NCBI GenBank assembly: GCA_017622875.1
Contig: JAGAQG010000038.1
Location: 1-47,580, forward strand
From: Lachnospiraceae bacterium
GTDB lineage: Bacteria > Bacillota > Clostridia > Lachnospirales > Lachnospiraceae
Reading direction: 5' to 3'
DNA: 47,580 bases
Shown here: positions 26,533-35,346 of the stretch, piece after piece
Position numbering within the stretch: the first letter of the stretch is position 1
How the letters are laid out: every line of letters starts with the position of its first letter
Program-made: the position numbers and the translations under genes
The notes under the pieces: model-generated
What the model saw: only the letters and a program-made list of their open reading frames with translations
What the model was told of the DNA's origin: nothing
The model's database searches: none

Positions 26533-26850
26533 TTACTTTTCCTCCTTCTGCGATTCTTCTTTTTCTTCTTCTCTGTAAACGCCTGTATAAATCTTTGTAA
26601 GCACGATAACTGCTACGAAGCTGATCATGGCATAGATCAGACAAACATCCAGAAGATAAGCTTCCTCTAAGAGCACGGAAAGGATCGCTATGATTACAAT
26701 TGTCATGGTCCCAATGGAGTTGACTGCAACAATGCGGTCCGTCACTCTTGGTCCAAGTACAGAACGAATGAGACAGGCTACGATCAATACTGCAATACAG
26801 CAGATCAACACTACTGCAAGCGTCTCATAAGCATTTGTCATATTTCCCAT
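26533..26850 (-). CDS. mrpF: MrpF/MnhF antiporter subunit
   Basis: A 105-residue, three-helix protein with the MnhF core LIRSVLGPRVTDRIVAVNSIG and ending in a charged lysine/glutamate tail. I chose the ATG at 26850 because GGGAGG is 9 nt upstream. It lies between mrpE and mrpG as in all Mrp and Mbh operons. Confidence 0.87.
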   Translation of the reverse strand: MGNMTNAYETLAVVLICCIAVLIVACLIRSVLGPRVTDRIVAVNSIGTMTIVIIAILSVLLEEAYLLDVCLIYAMISFVAVIVLTKIYTGVYREEEKEESQKEEK

Positions 26851-26851
26851 C

Positions 26852-27313
26852 TTACGCATCCTCCCATTTCTTTAACATTTTTACAAATACACCATCATTT
26901 AATCCCTGAGCCAGTGATTCGTCCAGACAATGTACCTCAAATTTTTCTTCATATAACCGCACAGTAATGGTTCCCGGAGTCAGGGTTATCGAATCCGCCA
27001 AGATGACCTGCAGAAAATGACTTTTCAGTGGTGCATCAAAGCTTACAATGACTGGATGCACATGCTCCTTCGGTGACCACACAATCTTAAGAACCGTAAT
27101 ATTGGCAACAATAATCTCTTTTAATAAAACTGCCAGATACTGAACTGCCCACCATAAATGCGTCCAGAATATCTTTTCTCTCTGCAGGGTAAGCCCCATA
27201 AATTTAAACGCAAATGCATAAATGACTGCCGCAAAGACCAGTCCCAGCACAAAAATCTCTATCGTCCATCTTCCATTTAAAATAATCCAAAATAAGACAA
27301 GCAGTATATACAT
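26852..27313 (-). CDS. mrpE: MrpE/MnhE antiporter subunit
   Basis: A 153-residue protein with two or three N-terminal helices and a cytoplasmic domain containing SITLTPGTITVRL, the MnhE signature. AGGAGG precedes the ATG. It is first in the antiporter operon, 131 nt downstream of the hydrogenase stop codon and its terminator. Confidence 0.88.
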   Translation of the reverse strand: MYILLVLFWIILNGRWTIEIFVLGLVFAAVIYAFAFKFMGLTLQREKIFWTHLWWAVQYLAVLLKEIIVANITVLKIVWSPKEHVHPVIVSFDAPLKSHFLQVILADSITLTPGTITVRLYEEKFEVHCLDESLAQGLNDGVFVKMLKKWEDA

Positions 27314-27406
27314 TCCCTTTGCCTCCTAATTCCAATTATCCCTTATTGTAATACATTTCTTTCAAAAAGTAAGCACTATCTTCGACTAAATTTTGACAAA
27401 GCATAA

Positions 27407-27434
27407 AAAATCTCCCGATTTCTCGGGAGATTTT
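27407..27434 (-). terminator. Terminator after the hydrogenase gene
   Basis: AAAATCTCCCGA and TCGGGAGATTTT form a 12-bp stem with a 4-nt loop; reading leftward it ends in a T-run. It closes the fdhF-hycB-hydA unit and separates it from the antiporter genes, which therefore need their own promoter or readthrough (a weak TTACTT-N16-TACAAT is seen at about 27345-27372). Confidence 0.88.
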
Positions 27435-27444
27435 AAAAAGTTTC

Positions 27445-28806
27445 TTATTTGATGCAATATTTTGTATGAAGCAGATGATGTGCGATCGGACCATTCGGCT
27501 CCTTTAAGAACTCATCATAAATCTTTTTAATTGCCGGATTCTCGTGAGATTTTCTGTATGGAAGCTCTTTATCATGATCGAAAGTTGCTTTTCTTCTTGC
27601 TGCATAAGCTTCCGCCCTGTCTGTATCCATCAAGAGTTTTGGCTGTCCGCCGCCGCTGACACATCCCTCCGGACAAGTCATGACTTCGATAAAGTGTAAA
27701 TCTAACTGACCTGCCTTCATCGCTTCGATAACAGGAACTACATTTTTAAGGCCTGTAACTACACCAACCTTTAATGTCAGATCCCCAACCTTTAAGTGAG
27801 ATACACGGAAGCCTTCTGTTCCACGAACAGCAGTTACCTCTACATCAGGAATCGGCTGGCCTGTGATCAGCTCATAGCCTGTACGGATCGCTGCTTCCAT
27901 AACACCGCCTGTAACACCGAAGATGGTACCTGCACCTGTGTAAAGACCAAGCGGCTGATCAAATTCTTCTTCTGCAAGGGCATCCCAGTCAATGTTTTTA
28001 GACTTGATCAGCCATGCTAAATCTCTTGTAGTCATAACAACGTCTACATCGCGGTATCCGCTGTCTTTCATTTCCGGACGTTCACATTCGAATTCCTTAC
28101 AGGTACATGGCATTACAGAAACGCTGAATACCTTGGAACCGTCTGTTCCTTCCAGTTCTGCACCATAGGTCTTAAAGATCGCGCCGCCCATCTGCTGTGG
28201 TGATTTGCAGGATGAGAGATGATCTTTGATTTCCGGATAAGTGTTTTCCATGAATTTTACCCATGCCGGACAGCAGGAGGTAAACATTGGAAGAACTCCG
28301 CCCTGTGTAACTCGTTTGATTAATTCTGTACCTTCTTCCATGATCGTTACATCCGCTGGGAAATTTGTATCATAGACACGGTCGAATCCAATCTTACGAA
28401 GTGCTGCTGCAAGTTTCCCAGGAGCCAGTGTTCCAAGATCTGCACCGAATTCTTCTGCGATTGCTACACGTACTGCCGGTGCACACTGAACCATGGTAAG
28501 TTTTTCCGGGTCAGCTAATGCTGCATTTACTTTGTCAATATTGCAAACTGCATGAGCCGCAAATAATGGTTCCTGTACGCAGTCTGGAATATTTCTTTCT
28601 TTTTTCACTTTTTCATAAGCATCTTTACCGTGTGTTAAGATAGAAACGTAAGATTTACATTTCTGAACACACTGACCACACATAACGCATCTGCTTGTAT
28701 CGATGGTCTGCGGTTTGCCCTGCTCACCAACAATGGCATAGGCAGGACATACTTCTGCACATTCACGACAGCCTGTGCAAAGATTCTGATCAATTGCTAC
28801 TATCAT
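27445..28806 (-). CDS. [FeFe]-hydrogenase subunit of an HDCR-type complex
   Basis: A 453-residue monomeric-type [FeFe]-hydrogenase. Two N-terminal [4Fe-4S] motifs use C10/13/16/20 and C40/43/46/50. H-cluster motifs are TSCCPAW (176-182), MPCTCKEFE (232-240) and CPEGCVSGGGQP near residue 380. Size and position after two HycB-like genes and fdhF match HydA2 of the hydrogen-dependent CO2 reductase of Acetobacterium. It would oxidise H2 and pass electrons to FdhF for CO2 reduction to formate, or run in reverse. GGGAGG precedes the ATG. Confidence 0.9.
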   Translation of the reverse strand: MIVAIDQNLCTGCRECAEVCPAYAIVGEQGKPQTIDTSRCVMCGQCVQKCKSYVSILTHGKDAYEKVKKERNIPDCVQEPLFAAHAVCNIDKVNAALADPEKLTMVQCAPAVRVAIAEEFGADLGTLAPGKLAAALRKIGFDRVYDTNFPADVTIMEEGTELIKRVTQGGVLPMFTSCCPAWVKFMENTYPEIKDHLSSCKSPQQMGGAIFKTYGAELEGTDGSKVFSVSVMPCTCKEFECERPEMKDSGYRDVDVVMTTRDLAWLIKSKNIDWDALAEEEFDQPLGLYTGAGTIFGVTGGVMEAAIRTGYELITGQPIPDVEVTAVRGTEGFRVSHLKVGDLTLKVGVVTGLKNVVPVIEAMKAGQLDLHFIEVMTCPEGCVSGGGQPKLLMDTDRAEAYAARRKATFDHDKELPYRKSHENPAIKKIYDEFLKEPNGPIAHHLLHTKYCIK

Positions 28807-28818
28807 TGTCGTCCTCCC

Positions 28819-29379
28819 TTATCTCCAGTTTTTGGTCATCAGCAGTGCTTCTGCTGCTTTGATCTTTTTTTCTTCTGCTTCCGCCTCAGGGTCTACAAGA
28901 CGAAGTGCCTGATGTGGACAGACACGTACACATGCAGGACCACCTTCTACGCCTGCGCAGAGGTCACACTTGGATGCAAACACTTTTGTTTCGCCCATTG
29001 CCTGTGCTGCTAACTTGCCATCTTTTGCATATGGAAGTAACGCGATCGCACCAAATGGACAAGCCTGCATACAGTCTTTACATCCGATACATTTTTCAGG
29101 GTCAACAATGACCTGATTATCGATGCGGCTGATGGCACCTTTTGTACATACATTTAAACAAGGAGCATCTTCGCAGTGCTTACACTGGATTGGCATACAT
29201 CCCTGTTCAAATCTTGTCAGATATAACTTTGGAGTTACAGGAACCGTCACGGTTCCTACCGTTTTTCCAACAGGATTGTTCTGACGGCTATGTACTGCAA
29301 AGCATGCAACTTCGCATGCTTTACAGCCGGTACATTTTGTGCTGTCACCAACAACAAATGATCCTAAATTTTTCTTCAT
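28819..29379 (-). CDS. HycB-like four-cluster ferredoxin subunit
   Basis: A 186-residue polyferredoxin with four [4Fe-4S] cysteine motifs (CTGCKACEVAC, CKHCEDAPCLNVC, CIGCKDCMQAC, CDLCAG...CVRVC). It is 12 nt from the hydrogenase start. In HDCR complexes such HycB subunits link FdhF to HydA and build the filament; the longer charged C-terminus (about 30 residues after the last cysteine) is where filament-forming helices lie in known HycB3. No membrane anchor is seen. Confidence 0.88.
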   Translation of the reverse strand: MKKNLGSFVVGDSTKCTGCKACEVACFAVHSRQNNPVGKTVGTVTVPVTPKLYLTRFEQGCMPIQCKHCEDAPCLNVCTKGAISRIDNQVIVDPEKCIGCKDCMQACPFGAIALLPYAKDGKLAAQAMGETKVFASKCDLCAGVEGGPACVRVCPHQALRLVDPEAEAEEKKIKAAEALLMTKNWR

Positions 29380-29393
29380 GATATCTACCCTTC

Positions 29394-29927
29394 TTATTCC
29401 TGATTGTCACGGAACAGGTTTCTGGCAGCTTCCATACGCTTTTTTTCCATTGCATCTGCCAACTCATCTTCTTTTACGAGAGTTAACGCTGCCGTTGGAC
29501 ATACACGTACACAAGCAGGACCGCCCGGAATACCGGAGCATAAGTCACATTTATTTGCCACTACTCGTTCTTTACCATCTGCCTGGAATTTTCCGGCTTC
29601 GGTAACCATATCAATCGCACCAAATGGACAGGCATCCATACAGGACTTACATCCCATACATTTGCTTGTGTCGATAATGACTGCGTGATCCTTCATCTGA
29701 ATTGCTCCTGCCGGGCAGGCTGCCATACATGCCGGATTTTCACAGTGCTTACACTGTACCGGAACACTGATTTTTGCAGTCTTTACCATATGGAGTCTCG
29801 GATTAAATGTATAAGAGTCCGGATCTACTTCAAAAATATGTTTTCCTTCGTGAGCTACCACACATCCAATCATACAGGTACGGCATCCGATACAAAGGTC
29901 AGGGTTTCCTTTAACAAAATAATTCAT
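29394..29927 (-). CDS. HycB-like four-cluster ferredoxin subunit next to FdhF
   Basis: A 177-residue paralogue of the next gene, with the same four [4Fe-4S] motifs starting CIGCRTCMIGC. The ATG directly follows the fdhF stop codon with no gap, and its ribosome site (GGGGGAT) lies inside fdhF, so expression is tightly coupled. Adjacency suggests that it docks on formate dehydrogenase. The C-terminus is amphipathic and charged. Confidence 0.88.
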   Translation of the reverse strand: MNYFVKGNPDLCIGCRTCMIGCVVAHEGKHIFEVDPDSYTFNPRLHMVKTAKISVPVQCKHCENPACMAACPAGAIQMKDHAVIIDTSKCMGCKSCMDACPFGAIDMVTEAGKFQADGKERVVANKCDLCSGIPGGPACVRVCPTAALTLVKEDELADAMEKKRMEAARNLFRDNQE

Positions 29928-32114
29928 TTAGTGATCCCCCTTTCCTGCTGTAATGCCCATCTGTGTACGAATTTCATCGTAGAGCTCTTTCACGTGGTTT
30001 TCGGCCCATTCCTGATCCTTGATCTTTTCTACACGACATGCACAATACTTGTACTCTGGTGTATTACTGATTGGATCCAGTTTTGCATTGGTCAGCTCGT
30101 TACAAGCACCGATCCACCACTGGTAGGTCATATAGGTTGCGCCTGGTTTTACACGGTCTGTCGGCAGACAGCGTGTGATACAGTAACCACGTTTGGAAAG
30201 GATCTTTACAAGTTCTCCCTTGACAAGTCCCATGCGTTCACAATCCTGTGTATTCATCTGTACCCAGCCTGGTTCATCTTCCAGATTTCGAAGGGTACGA
30301 CAGTTACCTGTCATAGTACGTACAGAATAGTGTCCTACTTCACGAACAGTTGATAATGACATTGGATATTCGTCATTTTCAAGTTCCATTGGCGGATGCC
30401 AGTCTGTTGCATAGAATACACCTCTGTTATCCTTTGTAGCGAATTTGCCGCCCTTATGAAGATATGGTGTCCCCTTATCTTCCATGGATTTATCGCGGCA
30501 TGGCCACTGAACGGAACCGTATTTTTCCATCTTTTCGTAAGTAGCGCCTTTGAAGCTTGGACAAAGGTCGATCATTTCATTCCAGATTTCTTCTGTGTTT
30601 TCATAATGCATTGGATATCCCATTGCTGTAGAGATTTCCTGAATGATCTGCCAGTCTGTCTTAAGACCCGGATCTGGCTCGATCACTTTACGGATTCTCT
30701 GGAAGCCACGGTCTGCACAGGTATATACACCGTCATGTTCGCCCCATGCGGTAGACGGGAGGATTACATCTGCGTGTAAACCGGTCTTATTCATATAAAT
30801 ATCCTGCATTACAACGAAATCACATTTGTCTAAGGTTTCTCTGATCTCTGCAAGGTCAGGGTCTGACTGCGCAGGGTCTTCACCGAAGATATAGTATGCG
30901 TGAATTCGTTTTGTCTCATCTTTTTCTTCCAGAACACGATGAGGTACATGAGTGATTGCGCATCCTACCTTATCAGATAATGGTACGCCCCATGCTTTCT
31001 CAAATTTTGCACGAATTTCAGGGTCTGTAACACTCTGATAACCTGGATAGCAGTTTGGAAGTGCGCCCATGTCGCAGGCACCCTGTACGTTGTTCTGTCC
31101 ACGAACAGGTCCGATACCCATGGATGGTCCACCAAAGTTTCCTGTCATCAATGCAAGGTTTGCAAGCCCTTTTACAACGTCTACAGCCTGTGTAAACTGG
31201 CAGACACCCATACCATAGAGAATCATCGCCGGTTTGGTTGTTGCGTATAAACGTGCAGCCTTACGGATTTCTTCAGCCGGAACATGAGAGATTGTTTCTG
31301 CGTATTCCGGTGTATATTTTTCAATTACTTTTAAAAATTCATCAAAGCCATTGGTATGTTCTTCGATAAATTTGATATCTGCTAATCCTTCGTTCCAGAT
31401 AACATTTGCCATTGCATTTACAAGAGCTAAGTTAGAACCACCCTTTAACTGTAAATGCATATCTGAAATACGTGCTGTTTCTGTCACACGTGGATCCACA
31501 CAGATAATCTTCATGCCTTTTTGTTTTCCACGAACGATGCGGCGTGCAACGATCGGGTGAGAATCTGCTCCATTATAACCGAAGCATAATAAGCATCCGG
31601 CGTCCTCAATTTCCGGAATGCCCATGGTCATTGCGCCTGAACCCAAAGAGTACTGTAGACCCGCTACAGATGGCGCATGTCATATTCGGGCGCAGTGATC
31701 GACATTGTTGGTACCGATACACGCGCGCATGAATTTCTGCATCAGATAGTTTGCTTCGTTTCCAGGTCCTCTTGCTGAGCCTGTACCCATGATTGCATCA
31801 GGGCCATATTTTGCTTTGATCTCGTTTAAGCGGTCAGCTACATACTGAATCGCTTCTTCCCACGAAACTTCTACAAGAGGAGATTTTTTACCGCCTTTAC
31901 GAATCATTGGTTTTCGTAAACGCTTGGTCAGAATCTGAGGGTCATTTAAATAGTCCCATCCGTAATGTCCCTTCAGACATAAAGTTCCTGCGTTAGTTCT
32001 TCCATTTGCAGGAACGGCTTCAACGATTTTATTCGCTGCTTCATCAACACGGAATAAAATCTGACAACCGGCACCACAGTAAGCACAGGTTGACTGGATT
32101 TCTTTTAAAGCCAT
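29928..32114 (-). CDS. fdhF: Selenocysteine formate dehydrogenase catalytic subunit (UGA at 31680-31682)
   Basis: A 728-residue molybdopterin formate dehydrogenase interrupted by one in-frame UGA read as selenocysteine (residue 145). The context HCARI-U-HAPSVAGL is the classic active site; E. coli FdhF has Sec140. The N-terminal [4Fe-4S] site is C10/C13/C17/C46. Translation treated as stop would split it into two frames. I chose the ATG at 32114 because AAAGGAG is 9 nt upstream; an ATG three codons earlier abuts it. There is no signal peptide or membrane helix, so it is cytoplasmic. It interconverts CO2 and formate. selC, selA, selB, fdhD and Mo-cofactor genes surround it. Confidence 0.95.
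31653..31682 (-). promoter_or_regulatory. Bacterial SECIS hairpin with UGA codon in fdhF
   Basis: On the minus strand, 10 nt after the UGA, CTGTAG pairs with CTACAG around the loop CGGGT. The loop G residues and the 17-nt distance from UGA to the loop fit the bSECIS rule for SelB binding. Confidence 0.85.
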
Positions 32115-32196
32115 GACATCCATCTCCTTTCTTTGAAATGGTATATGAAAATTTATATATCCTATATGTAAAAATATATATAGTATACTCGTCAAT

Positions 32197-32225
32197 ATTT
32201 TAACATTACTTGGCAAATACTTCAA
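32197..32225 (-). promoter_or_regulatory. Possible fdhF promoter
   Basis: TTGAAG and TAAAAT are 17 nt apart on the minus strand within the 168-nt AT-rich gap between mobB and fdhF. A partial inverted repeat (GCATT...AATGC) lies about 32228-32241. Confidence 0.45.
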
Positions 32226-32282
32226 TGCATTAGTCAATGCTAACCTTATTAATATTTAAGGAATTATCTATAAGCACATCTA

Positions 32283-32777
32283 TTACAACATTTTTTCCAG
32301 AATATCAGCAGCCTTTTTCCAATCATTCATTCCAAGTCCCGGCACTCCGGAAATTTTCAAATCTGTATCTGTGACCAGTGCGAGCAAAGTCTGTGGATTA
32401 CAGACAGATTTGGAGGAGTTTGATTTTCGAACAATCTCAAACTTTGGATACTCTGAATATTTAAAACCTTCCAGTAAGATATAGTCGGCTTCCGGAAAAC
32501 TTCTGGCAAGCTGTTTTTCGTCCATCTCCGGTTCTTCTTTTATGACCATCCAGCGGCCTTTAGAAAAAATTGCGGTACCATAGGCACCCGCTTTACGCAG
32601 CTTCCATGTATCAGTGCCCTCTACGTCTGGCTCGAATTCATGACCGTCATGTTTGATCACTGCTGTACGGTAGCCTCTTGCGCTTAGTTCCCTGACCAGA
32701 TGCTCTAAAAAGGTGGTCTTGCCGGAATTTTTTACTCCGCTGACTGCCGCAATTACTTGTTTTTTTACAGCATCCAT
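32283..32777 (-). CDS. mobB: MobB-type molybdopterin-guanine dinucleotide biosynthesis protein
   Basis: A 164-residue P-loop GTPase-like protein. SGVKNSGKTTFLEHLV (about 13-28) is the Walker A region; VIKHDGHEFEPD and LLEGFKYSEYPKFEIV are MobB signatures. It assists MobA in attaching GMP to Mo-molybdopterin. The start overlaps moeA by 13 nt. It is followed by 168 nt without a gene before fdhF. Confidence 0.9.
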   Translation of the reverse strand: MDAVKKQVIAAVSGVKNSGKTTFLEHLVRELSARGYRTAVIKHDGHEFEPDVEGTDTWKLRKAGAYGTAIFSKGRWMVIKEEPEMDEKQLARSFPEADYILLEGFKYSEYPKFEIVRKSNSSKSVCNPQTLLALVTDTDLKISGVPGLGMNDWKKAADILEKML

Positions 32778-33976
32778 ACGGTTACTTTTTCTCCTTTTTC
32801 CAGTGGCGGACTTCCTGCCGGAATATCCAGTAAACAGTTACATCCTCTGAGTGTAGCAATTGCACCAGAAGATAAAATACCTGACGGTAAGGTTACTTCC
32901 CCATTTTTAAAGATTGCGCGCACAAAACGGCGGCCTTTGCTTTTCTTTGGAAAGGCTTCCATCAGAACACCTTCCCGCTTTTCCATAACATAACGTTCAT
33001 CGCCAGTCATCTTATATAGAAGCGGACGTACCAAAAGCTCCAGATTGGCCATAGCACCAAATGGATTCCCTGATAAAGAAATGATCAATGTATTGTTATA
33101 TACTGAAAAAATGCTCGGTGTTCCCGGCTGAATCAATACACGCCAAAATATTTTCTCTGCACCTGCAATTTTCAGCGCCTCATGTAAAATATCTTTTTTT
33201 CCTACAGAAACGCCCCCAGTCGTAATAATAATATCAGCGTCCTCGCTGGCACATTTTATCTCTGCCGCCATAATCTCTTCGCTGTCAGAAACATGTTTTA
33301 CGCTTGCAGGATTGATTCCAAGCTCCCGAAGTCTTGAGGAAACCATCATTCCATTGGAATCATAAATTTTTCCCGGAAGCAGCGGCTGGCCCGGTGCACA
33401 CACTTCATCCCCTGTGGTAATCAGGCGAATCACTGGCTTTTTAAATACTTTTACAGAAGTTCTTCCTGTTGCAGATAAAATTCCCTGTTCTGCAAACGTA
33501 ATGTGATCTCCTTTTCTCAGTAAAAGCGCATCTTTTTTGTAATCTTCTCCCTGAAAGCAATAATTATCATATTCCTTCTGTTCTTTATAGATAAGAACAG
33601 TATCTTCTCCATAGTCTGTATCTTCCTGTCTGACCGCTGTATTACTTCCTTCCGGAAATGGCCCTCCGGTCATGATACGCATAGCTTCCCCTTTTCCGAT
33701 TTTTCTTGCCTGCCCATCCTGACCAGCATAAATGCAGCCTGTCACCTTTAAAGAAACCGGAGTTCTCTCACTTGCCCCCTGTAAATCCTCTGCTCTTACC
33801 GCATAACCATCCACCGGAGTTCTTGGAAATGGCGGATTATCAATTTCTGCATAAACATCTTCTGCCAGAAGATATCCCCCTGCTTTTTCCACCGCAAGAA
33901 CCTCTGTCTCATCACACACATATGCGTGATCACAAATTAATTTGATTGCTTCTTCCAATGTAATCTTTTCTACCAT
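32765..33976 (-). CDS. moeA: Molybdopterin molybdenumtransferase
   Basis: A 403-residue MoeA. NPPFPRTPVDGYAVRAED (about 47-64), the central IIITTGGVSVGKKD (about 247) and SLSGNPFGAM (about 297) are the family blocks. It inserts molybdate into adenylylated molybdopterin. AGAGGGTA precedes the ATG, directly after mobA. A second, tailed molybdopterin-binding protein is encoded in the mod operon, so the two may be specialised. Confidence 0.93.
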   Translation of the reverse strand: MVEKITLEEAIKLICDHAYVCDETEVLAVEKAGGYLLAEDVYAEIDNPPFPRTPVDGYAVRAEDLQGASERTPVSLKVTGCIYAGQDGQARKIGKGEAMRIMTGGPFPEGSNTAVRQEDTDYGEDTVLIYKEQKEYDNYCFQGEDYKKDALLLRKGDHITFAEQGILSATGRTSVKVFKKPVIRLITTGDEVCAPGQPLLPGKIYDSNGMMVSSRLRELGINPASVKHVSDSEEIMAAEIKCASEDADIIITTGGVSVGKKDILHEALKIAGAEKIFWRVLIQPGTPSIFSVYNNTLIISLSGNPFGAMANLELLVRPLLYKMTGDERYVMEKREGVLMEAFPKKSKGRRFVRAIFKNGEVTLPSGILSSGAIATLRGCNCLLDIPAGSPPLEKGEKVTVWML

Positions 33977-34576
33977 TTATTTACCCTCTTTACTCATTGC
34001 CAAAAGGTCTTCATATGCCTCTCTGGTATTTATATTCTCAACCTGCCACTGCGGGATATTAATCTCAAAACAAATATTTCCCCAATCATCCAGCATTCCA
34101 TGAACCGACAGTTTTCCTTTCTTTATTCTGTCTTCAATGTAATCTGCCATCTGTACCGGATAGATACCGATCAGATTTTCCCTGCGTTCTCCATGCTTTA
34201 TCAAAACAGGCAGCTCATGTTCAGCTGCCCTGCATTCATTCTTTTCATGAAACTCTATCAATTTTTCCAGTACTTTTGTAGGAATTTGCGGAACATCCAC
34301 CGGTATGACAATACAATACGGTGTTTTTACCTGTTTCATGCTCGCATGAATACCGCCAATGGGCCCTTGCTCTGGATAAATGTCCCATACTGTCGTAATT
34401 CCATCTTCTTTAAATCCTGAAATATATATCTGCTCTATTCCCAGTGCTTTTGCTTTTGAAAGCAATGTTTTCACAAACGTCTGCCCCTGGTAAATAAGCT
34501 CTGCTTTATTGGTTCCCATACGGGAGCTTTTTCCCCCTGCCAGCAGAAGCAGGGAATAGGTATCCTTTTTTTTCAT
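33977..34576 (-). CDS. mobA: Molybdenum cofactor guanylyltransferase
   Basis: A 199-residue nucleotidyltransferase-like protein with LLAGGKSSRMGTNKAEL (about 9-25), the MobA GTP-binding signature, and a VPVDVPQIP acidic motif near 98. It makes the bis-MGD form used by formate dehydrogenase. I chose the ATG at 34576, since the signature starts close behind it; an ATG at 34591 is the alternative, and both have weak ribosome sites. An open frame continues back into fdhD, which I do not accept. Confidence 0.85.
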   Translation of the reverse strand: MKKKDTYSLLLLAGGKSSRMGTNKAELIYQGQTFVKTLLSKAKALGIEQIYISGFKEDGITTVWDIYPEQGPIGGIHASMKQVKTPYCIVIPVDVPQIPTKVLEKLIEFHEKNECRAAEHELPVLIKHGERRENLIGIYPVQMADYIEDRIKKGKLSVHGMLDDWGNICFEINIPQWQVENINTREAYEDLLAMSKEGK

Positions 34577-34622
34577 GTTTTTCCAACTCATTGATTGCTT
34601 TTTGCAGAATATTTTTCCACAT

Positions 34623-35276
34623 TTAGATTTGGCAGATTTTAACTGCACCTTCATGGTAGATGTTTCCTGTGTTCTTTCTAATAAAACCAAGCATGGTAAC
34701 ATGGCGCTGTTTTGCCAGCTTTACAGCCCGGTCTGTCACTGCTGCTCTTGATACGACCATGGAAAATCCTGCATTGATCACCTTTTGAAGGTAATCTCCT
34801 GAAATTCTTCCGCTGGTAAATACATAACATTCACTCATTGGAATCTGATGTAAGATTGCGTATCCGATAATCTTATCCAATGCATTGTGCCTGCCAATGT
34901 CCTCAATACAACATACCGCTTTTCCCTGATAAATCAATGCACAACTATGAGCACATCCAGTCTCAACAAAAAGTGGTCCCGGATTTTCAAAAGAATCCCT
35001 TGCGATTTCAAAGATTTCCTGAAGACATACTTTTTTCAGTCTTTTTGCGTCCTGCATTGTCCGCTGATACTGGATTAATTCCTTTGTACAAAAATCTCCG
35101 GCAAGAAATTTTCTTGCCAATATCATCTCTTCTAAATTGGTCGGTGTACAAGTCACAGGAATTTCTGTTCCATCACTAAGCGGTATAGAAATCTGCTGTT
35201 CTACCGCTACTTCATCATTTTTTTCAAATGTTGTATTTCCATGAATTCTGTGAATTACTATTTTTTCTTTTTCCAC
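34623..35276 (-). CDS. fdhD: Formate dehydrogenase accessory sulfurtransferase
   Basis: A 217-residue FdhD, which passes sulfur from a cysteine desulfurase to the Mo cofactor of FdhF. FVETGCAHSCALIYQG (about 118-133) carries the reactive cysteine region, then EDIGRHNALDKIIGYA and TSGRISGDYLQKVINAG follow. I chose the GTG at 35276, preceded by AAGAGGAAA 10 nt upstream; the longer frame adds 16 residues without a ribosome site. It sits between selA and mobA. Confidence 0.9.
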   Translation of the reverse strand: MEKEKIVIHRIHGNTTFEKNDEVAVEQQISIPLSDGTEIPVTCTPTNLEEMILARKFLAGDFCTKELIQYQRTMQDAKRLKKVCLQEIFEIARDSFENPGPLFVETGCAHSCALIYQGKAVCCIEDIGRHNALDKIIGYAILHQIPMSECYVFTSGRISGDYLQKVINAGFSMVVSRAAVTDRAVKLAKQRHVTMLGFIRKNTGNIYHEGAVKICQI

Positions 35277-35346
35277 AGTTTGATTTCCTCTTATACCGTT
35301 CTTATTACAATATATGAAACACACTTTTTATCAAAATACAGAAAGA

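Noticed and set aside
29928-32237. fdhF as a frameshifted or split pseudogene
   Set aside because: The break is a single in-frame UGA in the HCARI-U-HAPS context with a SECIS hairpin; both halves are otherwise intact.
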